A DNA stretch of 64,000 bases from Theodoxus fluviatilis. Taxonomy: Eukaryota > Mollusca > Gastropoda > Cycloneritida > Neritidae. A model generated the notes under the pieces. That model had not been told where the DNA came from. It saw only the letters and a list, made by a program, of their open reading frames with translations, and ran no database searches. The stretch covers positions 30,450 through 94,449 of the forward strand of contig JAWQFJ010017484.1 of assembly GCA_034096865.1 (NCBI GenBank). The letters are read 5' to 3'. The translations under genes were made by a program, and so were the position numbers. Positions 44,818 to 56,400 of this stretch are shown here, in pieces. The number at the start of each line of letters is the position of its first letter. The first letter of the stretch is position 1.

Positions 44818-45992
44818 TGTGACGTACTCGTTCTTTAATCAAATGGCTTGTTTAAATGTCTAGGGGAAGAACCGAAGCACGCACCTTCACTCCTCCATTC
44901 AAACGCTAGATGGTAATTGTCTGGCAATGAAGCAGTGGCGAAACCAAAATCAATTCAAAAGAAGTAGTTTAATTTTCAGGATGCATTTACCCGTGAAAGG
45001 TGAATGAGCGACAAGCGCTACAAAAATGCATAGAATGCAAGTAGAAGCAATCAATTCATTTCAACAAACTTGCAGCGAGACATGGAAAAACAAACAATGA
45101 AAAGAAATAGGTCTGCCCGAGCCGAGGTAATTAACTAAGTGTACTTAGCTGACCCTTTTGATGAAATCATGGAGTTGGAGAAGCACGGATTCATACCCCG
45201 CGCCTATCGCCAGCACAGGGGTTGAAATTGGGGGAAGGGGGTCTGAGTGCACCGACATTGCAGCCGGTGACCCGGGAGGAAAATCACCACAGTCGATGAA
45301 AACAGTTGAACCTGGCATTCTTTCGTTCTCTCTCTCTCTCTCTCTCTGGCATCTCTTCGTCTTCTTCGGAGTCGTCGAGGGAACTGGCTCCTTCTTCTTC
45401 TTCTTCGGAGAGGAGTCGGTCTGCTTTCCAACAAGACAGGCCACCACACTTTAGCAAAGCAAGCAAGTAGGCTGGCAGGCAAGCTGGCTGTTCACCATTC
45501 CACCACCCCCTGGCAGAGGGGTTCGCCTCCAGCCGGTTCCGGGCAGGCTGAGGTTTCTCACTAATTTCATTCCGACTTCTATATGGCCACCGCCAAGTAT
45601 AAACCTAACAAGCAGGGCGCCAGCATCTTCACGGACACTGCTTTTGCTGAAAATAAATGTTATGACGCCACGAGCATCCAGCGACACTCTCTTAAATACC
45701 TTCACTGACGTCACCAAGTTCAGCCAGTCCAATCACCACTGTTCATCCCACTCCACTCTGACTGGTCAATTCACAAGTTGAAAGTCACAGGTTGGTCAGC
45801 GTTAAAACGCCAGTGGAGTCCACTACACTGGTAACACTTTCAAGTCATTCACCTACACAGGGGTCAATTCTGTACTGACACCGGCTCAGGGCAATGAAAA
45901 AAACCGCTAAAGCTACGGCTCAGCAGACGCATGGTAAACATTTCTAGTAATACTAATAAACAAAAAGCATGGGAAATCATTGTCTCGCCACA
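44818..45992 (-). repeat. LTR (3' LTR in element orientation)
   Basis: 1175 bp, TGTGACGTACTCG...TCTCGCCACA on the + strand. The only difference I found from the other LTR is G/A in CTTTCGTTCT/CTTTCATTCT (near 45325/49792). The CT run is the same length. ORFs inside are shared by both LTRs and are not genes. Confidence 0.95.
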
Positions 45993-46010
45993 CTTCCCTT
46001 CCACAACGAG
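45993..46010 (-). other. Polypurine tract
   Basis: Read on the - strand, GTTGTGGAAGGGAAG runs directly into the LTR start TGTGGCGAG. This is the expected place and composition for plus-strand priming. Confidence 0.6.
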
Positions 46011-46293
46011 AAAAATGTTATGGAAATGACATTTTTCACACTTCATAATTCAATCAAAAAACAGCCCAAACTCTCCCTAACAACAGGCAGGAACACCTCA
46101 AAACTCCTTCTCACTGGTTTCACATCCTAAGTCCAAGCACATCACACCACACAACCACCTCACCTGACCATCACACTGGCCCACAAAACTCTCACACTCC
46201 ACCCATCACATTCTCTGCACAGCACAATCCAATAAACAGCCAAACACATCAAATCTTTCTCATTCCCACACCCAGTCATTCCTCTCTCTAAAT

Positions 46294-47117
46294 TTAACCT
46301 TTTTTCCTCTTCCTCCAGTCAAACCATTTTCTCTCCCTGTGGCTCGCCTCTCCGAGACTCACACCACCACACGCAACCTCTCCCATCTCCATTCCTTCCT
46401 CTCCCACATCCTCCAACTCCACACCAGTCTTCCCACAAGACTCAATTCCTTCCTCTCCCACATCCTCCAACTCCACACCAGTCTTCCCACAAGACTCAAT
46501 TCCTTCCTCTCCCACATCATCCAACTCCACACCAGTCTTCCCACAAGACTCAATTCCTTCCTCTCCCACATCATCCAACTCCACACCAGTCTTCCCACAA
46601 GACTCAATTCCTTCCTCTCCCACATCCTCCAACTCCTCTCTCTCCTTCCGGGTGGAACACATCAACACCCCACTCTCAGTCTCACTCTCAACTTCCATCT
46701 CTTCCTCTCTCACACACCTGTCCTCTCCCTCCACCTTCACCATTGACACTTCTCTGTCTCCATCCCTGACTCTGTCTCTGTCCCTGACTACGTCTCTGTC
46801 CCTGACTACGTCTCTGTCCTTGACTACGTCTCTGTCCCTGACTACGTCTCTGTCCCTGACTACGTCTCTGTCCTTGACCCCGTCTCCGACTCTGACCCTG
46901 TCTCCGACTCTGACCCTGTCCTCGACTCTGACCCTGTCCTCGACTCTGACCCTGTCCTCGACTCTGACCCTGTCTCCGACTCTGACCCTGTCCTCGACTC
47001 TGACCCTGTCCTCGACTATGACTCTGTCAATTCCCACTCTCTCCAACGAACGACAAGCAACCATCTCACACTGACTCTCCTCAGCAACAACCTCCTCACA
47101 CCGACTCTCCTCAGCAA
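46294..47117 (-). CDS. gag-like ORF, C-terminal part (after the LINE)
   Basis: The open frame continues the upstream part's composition and ends at 46294. It is strongly acidic and repetitive: an 18-bp unit giving RVxVEDRV/RDRDVV repeats (about 46755-47020) and four 54-bp units giving DVGEEGIESCGKTG (about 46390-46620). No CCHC knuckle or pol motif. It is separated from the N-terminal part by the nested LINE. The annotated 281-codon start lies in LINE tail sequence. Confidence 0.6.
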
Positions 47118-48463
47118 CAGTACAGTACACACAGTACACAGTAATTTATTGCGCCAAGTGACATCATTTAAAAAACGAGCACGAGGAAAACTAAGTGATG
47201 AAGGCTAAAAAAGAAACAAAACAAAAAGCCAAACACACGCATCGCTTACACACCCTAACACGCCGTTTATGCAAAAAACATGGACATTTCCCGATGTACC
47301 TCACTCACGCAGCTGCACACAGACAAGAGATAAGACTGCACCTGAAACCAAAGGATTAACTGGTAAATGGGGCAATATACAATGAACAATTAAAGTTACT
47401 ATTTAAGAACTGTTGACAAAAGAGGAACAAACTAAGATGATACACCCACCCACCCACCCCCCTTTTAAGTGACAATAAATAATACATATGAACAGAGACA
47501 AGACCACTAAGACGTACCCCCCCACCCCCCCACCCCCATCCCACCCCCCGTCACCACACAAAAGAATACAATAGAACAATACAAAAACAACCCTGCGCAA
47601 CTACAAGAAGACCAACCCTTCCCCACCCCCACCCCCTCCCCCACCCCTCCCCCCACCCCCAACCACACTCAGAAGCAGTCCATATAACCCAGAGGAAGCA
47701 CAAAAGAGAAAGTGGCACTGTCATAGATGTGGAGAAGTGTGTGCGCACCGCCGACAGGATCAGCGGCGGCAAAGCTGCCTGGGGAGGTTCTGGACAGCGT
47801 TGAGCTCCGTCACCGCCGTGGGAAAGAACGAGTTCTGAAAACGGCATGTGCGCGTTTTGAGGGACCTGAAACGACGGCCAGAGGGAAGGAGCTGGAAGAG
47901 GGAGCAAGCAGGGTGGGAGGGGTCCGCCACAATCTTACGGGACTTGCGCACTATGCGCTGGGCGTAGATAGAGGCTAGGGAGGGCAGATCACGGCCAATG
48001 ATCCTGCCAGCAGCGTGCACGACACGCTCCAGCTTGTCTTTCTGCTGTTGAGTGGCCCCTCCGAACCACACACAGATGGAGAAGGTAAGGGAGTTTACAT
48101 TGGAGAGGAAGATGCAAGGGAGAGGAGGACGGTTAGAGCGTTGCCTGAAGCGTACCAGTAATCCAGCACGCTTGCCTCTCCTGCGTCGAGGTCCACGCCG
48201 GCGACGCGCAGATGAAAAAGCACGTGCGCCCGCAGTTGAATCGCCGTGAGTTTTTGAATCGCCGTGTGTTTTCCGAGCCTCATCAGGCCAAACCAAGAGG
48301 TTAGGTACGTACTTGCAATCTAAGTTGTCACGGATGCGAAGAAGATCATCTCTGCTATATACATGCAAACTTTTAGCTCTCTCGATCACCATACAAACGA
48401 CGTACAGACCAAACAAAAGAGCCATCATCTTGTCGCCCTGACCAACCGGCGCCATCTTACCTG
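47118..48463 (-). mobile_element. Internally deleted LINE nested in the gag-like ORF
   Basis: On the - strand the first part resembles the start of a LINE endonuclease ORF (KRAGLLVRFRQRSNRPPLPC, IFLSNVNSL). It switches at once to the extreme C-terminus of the RT ORF (TFSICVWFGGATQQQKDKLE, then RVVHAAGRIIGRDLPSLASI, then SHPACSLFQLLPSGRR). Endonuclease and RT cores are absent, so this is a deletion derivative keeping both ends. It finishes with AATAAA and a short TACTGTG-type tandem tail (47119-47150), as in CR1/L2-like LINEs. GTTGCT flanks both sides as a possible target duplication. Confidence 0.8.
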
Positions 48464-49035
48464 GTAGCAACAACAACCTCCTCAGCAACAACAACCTCCT
48501 CAGCAACAACAACCTCCTCAGCAACAACAGCCTCCTCACAAGCAACAACAACCTCCTCACACCGACTCGCACCGCCAATGCCAGACAACACAACTCTCTC
48601 CCCAATGCTGGACATTCCACAACCTTCAACAGCATCACTCCGCACCAGCAAAACCTCCGCACCGACACCACGCAACACAGTGTCACACCGCCCTCGAGGA
48701 GACACACACGGAACGAAACATTCCTCAACTCTCTCTCTCTCCTGCCTCCTCTCTCTCTCTAACTTCCGCTCTGCCTCCCATTTCTCCCTTCTCTTCACAG
48801 TCTCCTTCCGCATCGCTTCTCTCCATTCCCTGTCTCTTCTCTCTAAACTTGCGTACTTCTCCCTCAGTTTCCTGTCTAACTCCTCCCCTCTGAATCTGCA
48901 GAACCTCCATTGCAACTCATATTCAGTAGCCCCCTCGCCTGCACTCAACCCAAACTTCTCAAACAACAACTCCAATCCCGCCTTATCTAATGAATAAATC
49001 AAGGCAATGGTTGGAAATTCTGCTTCTTCCCCCAT
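48464..49035 (-). CDS. gag-like ORF, N-terminal part
   Basis: ATG at 49035, about 250 bp inside the right LTR. It begins MGEEAEFPTIALIYSLDKAG, then LELLFEKFGL, then a long Glu/Arg coiled-coil-like region (REKYASLERRDREWREAMRK), then Val/Glu/Ala repeats (EEVVVAEE) where the LINE enters. The helical, SAP-like start and basic-acidic coiled coil suit a retrotransposon capsid-type protein; the assignment is by position and composition. It is broken by the LINE, so the full product is not made from this copy. Confidence 0.65.
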
Positions 49036-49261
49036 TGTAAAGATTTGCTAGCTTCACACACTACTGAACTCAGCAAAAACTTCAAACAGCAGTAAGCCAA
49101 CACAAGGTCACACAGTGCAGCAAGGCATGAGAGCAACAAGGTGAATCAAAACAAAAATGGCAGTTCAGGTCATATCACTCTCCCGCTCAAGGCACAGACA
49201 CTCAAAATTTAACTGTAAAACATGAATTCAGATTTACTTTACTTTTGCATTTCGTTCAAAT

Positions 49262-49284
49262 TATCCCAAGACGAAGACCCCAAA
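49262..49284 (-). other. Primer-binding-site-like sequence
   Basis: Reading the - strand out of the LTR: TTTGGGGTCTTCGTCTTGGG then ATAATTTGAAC. TGG two bases from the LTR, GTC, GGGAT and GAAC are spaced as in sequences complementary to a tRNA 3' end, but I cannot name the tRNA. Confidence 0.45.
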
Positions 49285-50459
49285 TGTGACGTACTCGTTC
49301 TTTAATCAAATGGCTTGTTTAAATGTCTAGGGGAAGAACCGAAGCACGCACCTTCACTCCTCCATTCAAACGCTAGATGGTAATTGTCTGGCAATGAAGC
49401 AGTGGCGAAACCAAAATCAATTCAAAAGAAGTAGTTTAATTTTCAGGATGCATTTACCCGTGAAAGGTGAATGAGCGACAAGCGCTACAAAAATGCATAG
49501 AATGCAAGTAGAAGCAATCAATTCATTTCAACAAACTTGCAGCGAGACATGGAAAAACAAACAATGAAAAGAAATAGGTCTGCCCGAGCCGAGGTAATTA
49601 ACTAAGTGTACTTAGCTGACCCTTTTGATGAAATCATGGAGTTGGAGAAGCACGGATTCATACCCCGCGCCTATCGCCAGCACAGGGGTTGAAATTGGGG
49701 GAAGGGGGTCTGAGTGCACCGACATTGCAGCCGGTGACCCGGGAGGAAAATCACCACAGTCGATGAAAACAGTTGAACCTGGCATTCTTTCATTCTCTCT
49801 CTCTCTCTCTCTCTGGCATCTCTTCGTCTTCTTCGGAGTCGTCGAGGGAACTGGCTCCTTCTTCTTCTTCTTCGGAGAGGAGTCGGTCTGCTTTCCAACA
49901 AGACAGGCCACCACACTTTAGCAAAGCAAGCAAGTAGGCTGGCAGGCAAGCTGGCTGTTCACCATTCCACCACCCCCTGGCAGAGGGGTTCGCCTCCAGC
50001 CGGTTCCGGGCAGGCTGAGGTTTCTCACTAATTTCATTCCGACTTCTATATGGCCACCGCCAAGTATAAACCTAACAAGCAGGGCGCCAGCATCTTCACG
50101 GACACTGCTTTTGCTGAAAATAAATGTTATGACGCCACGAGCATCCAGCGACACTCTCTTAAATACCTTCACTGACGTCACCAAGTTCAGCCAGTCCAAT
50201 CACCACTGTTCATCCCACTCCACTCTGACTGGTCAATTCACAAGTTGAAAGTCACAGGTTGGTCAGCGTTAAAACGCCAGTGGAGTCCACTACACTGGTA
50301 ACACTTTCAAGTCATTCACCTACACAGGGGTCAATTCTGTACTGACACCGGCTCAGGGCAATGAAAAAAACCGCTAAAGCTACGGCTCAGCAGACGCATG
50401 GTAAACATTTCTAGTAATACTAATAAACAAAAAGCATGGGAAATCATTGTCTCGCCACA
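49285..50459 (-). repeat. LTR (5' LTR in element orientation)
   Basis: Same length as 44818-45992 and near identical. Ends CTCGCCACA, followed by the target duplicate CAGTC. Confidence 0.95.
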
Positions 50460-53400
50460 CAGTCATTATGTCTAAAGCTATGCAAGGCAGTCACTGTGTC
50501 TAAAGCTGTGGAAGGCAGTCACCATGTCTAAAGCTGTGCAAGGCAGTCACTAAGTCTAAAGCTGTGCAAGGCAGTCACTATGTCTAACGCTGTGCAAGGC
50601 AGTCATTATGTCTAAAGCTGTGTAAGGCAGTCACTGTGTCTAAAGCTGTACAAGGCAGTCACTGTGTCTACAGCTTTGCAAGGCAGTCAATATGTCTAAC
50701 GCTGTGCAAAGCAGTCACTATGTCTAAAGCTGTGCAAGGCAGTCACTATGTCTAACGCTGTGCAAGGCAGTCACTATGTCTAAAGCTGTGTAAGGCAGTC
50801 ACTGTGTCTAAAGCTGTGCAAGGCAGTCACTATGTCTAACGCTGTGCAAGGCAGTCACTATGTCTAAAGCTGTGCAAAGCAGTCACTATTTCTAAAGCTG
50901 TGCAAGGCAGTCACTGTGTCTACAGTTGTACAAGGCAGTCACTGTGTCTAAAGCAGTGCAAAGCAGTCACAGTGTCTAACGGTGTGCAAGGCGGTCATTG
51001 TGTCTACAGCTGTACAAGGCAGTCACTGTGTCTAAATCAATGCAAGGCAGTCACAGTGTCTAAAGCTGTGCAAGACGGCCACTATGTCTAAAGCTGTGCA
51101 ACGCAGTCACTGTGTCTGAAACTGTGCAAGGCAGTCACAGTGTCTAAAGCTGTGCAAAACGGCCACTATGTCTAAAGCTGTGCAACGCAGTCACTGTGTC
51201 TGAAACTGTGCAAGGCAGTCACTATGTCTAAAGCTGTGCAAGGCAGTCACTGTGTCTAAAGCTGTGCAAGGCAGTCACTATGTCTAAAGCTATGCAATGC
51301 AGTCACTATGTCTAAAGCTGTGCAATACAGTCACTGTCTAAAGCTGTGCAAGGCAGACACTGTGTCTAAAGCTGTGCAAGGCAGTCACTGTGTCTACAGC
51401 TGTACAAAGCAGTCACTGTGTCTGAAGCAGTGCAAGGCAGACACTGTGTCTAAAGCTGTGCAAGGCAGTCACTGTGTCTACAGCTGTACAAAGCAGTCAC
51501 TGTGTCTAAAGCAGTGCAAGGCAGTCACTGTGTCTAAAGCAGTGAAAAGCAGCCACATTGTCTAAGGCAATGCAAGACGGCCACTATGTCTAAAGCTGTG
51601 CAAGGCAGTCACTGTGTCTAACGGTGTGCAAGGTAGTCACTGTGTCTAAAGCTGTGGAAGGCAGTCACTGTGTCTATAGCTATGCAAGGCAGTCATTGTG
51701 TCTAAAGCTATGCAAGGCAGTCACTATGTCTAAAGCTGTGCAAGGAAGACACTGTGTCTAAAGCTGTGCAAGGCAGTCACTGTGTCTAAAGCTGTGCAAG
51801 GCAGTCACTGTGTCTAACGTTGTCAAGGCAGTCACTATGTCTACAGCTGTGCAAGGCAGTCACTGTGTCTAAAGCAGTGCAAGGCAGTCACAGTGTCTAA
51901 GGCTGTGCAAGATGGCCACTGTGTCTAAAGCTGTGCAAGGCAGTCACTGTGTCTAACGGTGTGCAAGGTAGTCACTGTTTCTACAGCTGTACAAGGCAGT
52001 CACTGTGTCTAAAGCAGTGCAAGGCAGTCACAGTGTCTAAGGCTGTTTAAGACGGCCACTGTGTCTAATGCTGTGCAAGACGGCCACTGTGTCTAACGGT
52101 GTGCAAGGAGTCACTGGGTCTAACGGTGTGCAAGGCAGTCACTGTGTCTAAGGCTGTGCAAGGCAGTTATCATGTCTAAAGCTGTGCAAGGCAGTCACTA
52201 TGTCTAAAGTTGTGCAAGGCAGTCACTATGTCTAAAGCTGTGCAAGGCAGTCACAGTGTCTAAAGCTGTGTAAGGCAGTCACTGTGTCCAAAGCTGTGCA
52301 AGGCAGTCACCATGTCTAAAGCTGTGCAAGGCAGTCACTATGTCTAAAGCTGTGCAAGGAAGTCACTGTGTCTAAAGCTGTGCAAGGCAGTAACTATGTC
52401 TAAAGCTGTGCAAGGCAGTCACTGTGTCTAAAGCTGTGCAAGGCAGTCACTGTGTCTAAAGCTGTACCACGCAGTCACTATGTCTAAAGCTGTGCAAGGC
52501 CGTCACTGTGTCTAAAACTGTGCAAGGCAGTTACTGTGTCTAAAGTTGTGCAAGGCAGTCACTATGTCTAAAGCTGTGCAAGACGGCCACTGTGTCTAAA
52601 GCTGTGCAAGACAGTCACTATGTCTAAAGCTGTGCAAGACGGCCACTGTGTCTAAAGCTGTGCAAGACAGTCACTATGTCTAAAGCTGTGCAAGGCAGTC
52701 ACATTGTCTAAAGGTGTGCACGACGGCCATTGTGTCTACAGTTGCACAAGGCAGTCACTATGTCTAAAGCTGTGCAAGGCAGTCACTGTGTCTAAACCTG
52801 TGCAAGGCAGTCACTTTGTCTACAACTGTAAAAGGCAGTCACTGTGTCTACAGCTGTGCAAGACAGTCATTGTGTCTACAGCTGTGCAAGGCTGTCACTG
52901 TGTCTAAAGCTATGCAAGGCAGTCACTATGTCTAAAGCTGTGCAAGGCAGTCACTATGTCTAAAGCTGTGCAAGACATTCACTATGTCTAAATCTGTGCA
53001 AGGCAGTCACTGTGTCTAAAGCTGTGCAAGACATTCACTATGTCTAAATCTGTGCAAGGCAGTCACCATGTCTAACGCTGTGCAAGGCAGTCACTATGTC
53101 TAAAGCTGTGCAAGGCAGTCACTATGTCTAAAGCTGTGCAAGGCAGTCACTATGTCTAAAGCTGTACACGGCAGTCACTGTGTCTACAGCTGCACAAGGC
53201 AGTCACTGTGTCTACAGCTGTGCAAGGCTGTCACTATGTCTAAAGCTGTGCAAGACATTCACTATGTCTAAATCTGTGCAAGGCAGTCACCATGTCTAAC
53301 GCTGTGCAAGGCAGTCACTATGTCTAAAGCTGTGCAAGGCAGTCACTATGTCTAAAGCTGTGCAAGACATTCACTATGTCTAAATCTGTGCAAGGCAGTC

Positions 53401-56400
53401 ACCATGTCTAACGCTGTGCAAGGCAGTCACTATGTCTAAAGCTGTGCAAGGCAGTCACTATGTCTAAAGCTGTGCAAGACATTCACTATGTCTAAATCTG
53501 TGCAAGGCAGTCACCATGTCTAACGCTGTGCAAGGCAGTCACTATGTCTAAAGCTGTGCAAGGCAGTCACTATGTCTAAAGCTGTGCAAGACATTCACTA
53601 TGTCTAAATCTGTGCAAGGCAGTCACCATGTCTAACGCTGTGCAAGGCAGTCACTATGTCTAAAGCTGTGCAAGGCAGTCACTAAGTCTAAAGCTGTGCA
53701 AGACATTCACTATGTCTAAATCTGTGCAAGGCAGTCACCATGTCTAACGCTGTGCAAGGCAGTCACTATGTCTAACGCTGTGCAAGGCAGTCACTATGTC
53801 TACAGCTGTGCAAGGCTGTCACTGTGTCTACAGCTGTGCAAGGCTGTCACTATGTCTAAAGCTGTGCAAGGCAGTCACTATGTCTAAAGCTGTGCAAGAC
53901 ATTCACTATGTCTAAATCTGTGCAAGGCAGTCACCATGTCTAACGCTGTGCAAGGCAGTCACTATGTCTAAAGCTGTGCAAGGCAGTCACTATGTCTAAA
54001 GCTGTGCAAGGCAGTCACTGTGTCTACAGCTGCACAAGGCAGTCACTGTGTCTACAGCTGTACAAGGCAGTCACTGTGTCTACAGCTGACAAAGGCAGTC
54101 ACTGTGTCTACAGCTGTGCAAGACGGCTACTGTGTCTACAGCTGTGCAAGGCAGTCAATGTGTCTACAGCTTTTCAAGGCAGTCACTTAGTCTACAGCTG
54201 TTCAATGCAGACACTGTGTCTACAGCTGTGCAAGGCAGTCACTATGTCTAAAGCTGTGCAAGGCAGTCACTATGTCTAAAGCTGTGCAAGGCAGTCAATG
54301 TGTCTACAGCTTTTCAAGGCAGTCACTTAGTCTACAGCTGTTCAATGCAGACACTGTGTCTACAGCTGTGCAAGGCAGTCACTGTGTCTACAGCTGTGCA
54401 AGAAAGTCACTATATCTGAAGCTGTGCGAGGCAGTCACTGTGTCTGCAGCTGTACAAGGCAGTCACTAAGTCTAAAGCAGTGCAAGGCAGTCACTATGTC
54501 TAAAGCTGTGCAAGTTAGTCTTTGAGTCTACAGCTGTTCAAGGCAGCCACTATTACTAAAGCTGTGCAAGGTAGTCACTGTGCCTACAGCTGTGCAAGGC
54601 AGTCACTATTACTAAAGCTGTGCAAGGCAGTCACTGTGTCTAAAGCTGTGCAAGACAGTCACAGTGCCTAAAGCTGTGCGAGGGAGTCACGGTGTCTAAA
54701 GCTGTGCAAGACAGCCACTGCGTCTACAGCTGTGCAAGGCAGTCACTATGTCTAACGGTGTGCAAGGCAGTCACTGTGTCTAACGGTGTGCAAGGCAGTC
54801 ACTGTGTCTACAGCTGTGCAAGGCAGTCACTGTCTCTAAAGCTGTGCGAGGGAGTCACTGTGTCTACAGCTGTGCAAGGCAGTCACTATGTCTAACGGTG
54901 TGCAAGGCAGTCACTGTGTCTAAAGCTGTGCAAGACAGCCACTGCGTCTACAGCTGTGCAAGACAGTCACTATGTCTAACGGTGTGCAAGGCAGTCACTG
55001 TGTCTAAAGCTGTGCAAGACAGCCACTGTGTCTAAAGCTGTGCAAGGCAGTCACTGTGTCTACAGCTGTGCAAGACAGCCACTGCGTCTACAGCTGTGCA
55101 AGACAGTCACTATGTCTAACGGTGTACGAGGCAGTCACTGTGTCTAACGGTGTGCAAGGCAGTCACTATGTCTAACGGTGTGCGAGGCAGTCACTGTGTC
55201 TAACGGTGTGCAAGGTAGTCACTGTGTCTACAGCTGTGCAAGGCAGTCACCATGTCTAACGGTGTGCAAGGCAGTCACTGTGTCTAAAGCTGGGCAAGGC
55301 AGTCACTGTGTCTAAAGCTGTGCAAGGCAGTCACTGTGTCTAAAGCTGTGCAAGGCAGTCATTGTGTCTAAAGCTGTGCAAGGCAGTCACTGTGTCTAAA
55401 GCTGTGCAAGGCAGTCATTGTGTCTAAAGCTGTGCAAGGCAGTCATTGGGTCTAAAGCTATGCAAGGCAGTCACTGTGTCTAAAGCTGTGCAAGGCAGTC
55501 ATTGTGTCTAAAGCTGTGCAAGGCAGTCATTGTGTCTAAAGATGTGCAAGGCAGTCACTATGTCTAGCGGTGTGCAAGGCAGTCACTGTGTCTAAAGCTG
55601 TGCAAGGCAGTCACTGTGTCTAAACCTGTGCAAGGCAGTCACTGTGTCTACAGCTATGCAAGGTAGTCACTATGTCTCAAGCTATGCAAGGCAGTCACTG
55701 TGTCTAAAGCTGTGCAAGGCAGTCACTGTGTCTAAAGCTGTACAAGGCAGTCACTATGTCTAAAGCTATGCAAGGCAGTCACTGTGTCTACAGCTGTGCA
55801 AGGCAGTCACTATGTCTACAGCTGTGGAAGGCAGTCACAGTGTCTAAGTCTGTGCAAGACGGCCACTATGTCTAACGGTGTGCAAAGCAGTCATTATGTC
55901 TAAAGCTGTGCAAGGCAGTCACTATGTCTAACGGTGTGCAAGGCAGTCACTGTGTCTAAAGCTGTGGAAGGCAGTCATTGTGTCTAAAGCTGTGCAAGGC
56001 AGTCACTGTGTCTAAAGCTGTGCAAGACAGTCACTGTGTCTAAAGCTGTGCAAGGCAGTCACAGTGTCTAAGTCTGTGCAAGACGGCCACTATGTCTAAA
56101 GCTGTGCCAGGTAGTCACTGTGTCTAACGGTGTGCAAGGCAGTCACTCTGTCTACAGCTGTGCAAGGCAGTCAATGTGTCTACAGCTATGCAAGGCAGTC
56201 AATATGTCTAAAGCTGTGCGAGGCAGTCACTGTGTCTAAAGCTTTGCAAGGCAGTCACTGTATCTAAAGCTGTGCAAGGCAGTCACCATGTCTAAAGCTG
56301 TGCAAGGCAGTCACTGTGTCTAAAGCTGTGCAAGGCAGTCACTGTGTCTACAGCTTTGCAAGGCAGTCACTATGTCTAAAGCTGTGCAAGGCAGTGAATG

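Larger units (their letters stand above)
44818..50459 (-). mobile_element. LTR retrotransposon, gag-only, young, with nested LINE
   Basis: 1175-bp LTRs (44818-45992 and 49285-50459) start TG and end CA. CAGTC, taken from the satellite unit, is duplicated at 44813-44817 and 50460-50464. Orientation is -: a gag-like ORF, a purine run next to the left LTR and a TTTGGGG primer-site-like sequence next to the right LTR all agree. No protease, RT, RNase H or integrase motifs were found in the 3.3-kb interior. It is therefore a non-autonomous element that would depend on another element's pol. Confidence 0.93.

Noticed and set aside
45145..45732. ORFs inside the left LTR, duplicated at 49612-50199
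   Set aside because: They lie in LTRs, overlap on both strands and carry no domain.
46339..47074. + strand Ser/Thr-rich ORFs
   Set aside because: Antisense of the repetitive gag-like ORF, whose orientation is fixed by primer-site and purine-tract positions.
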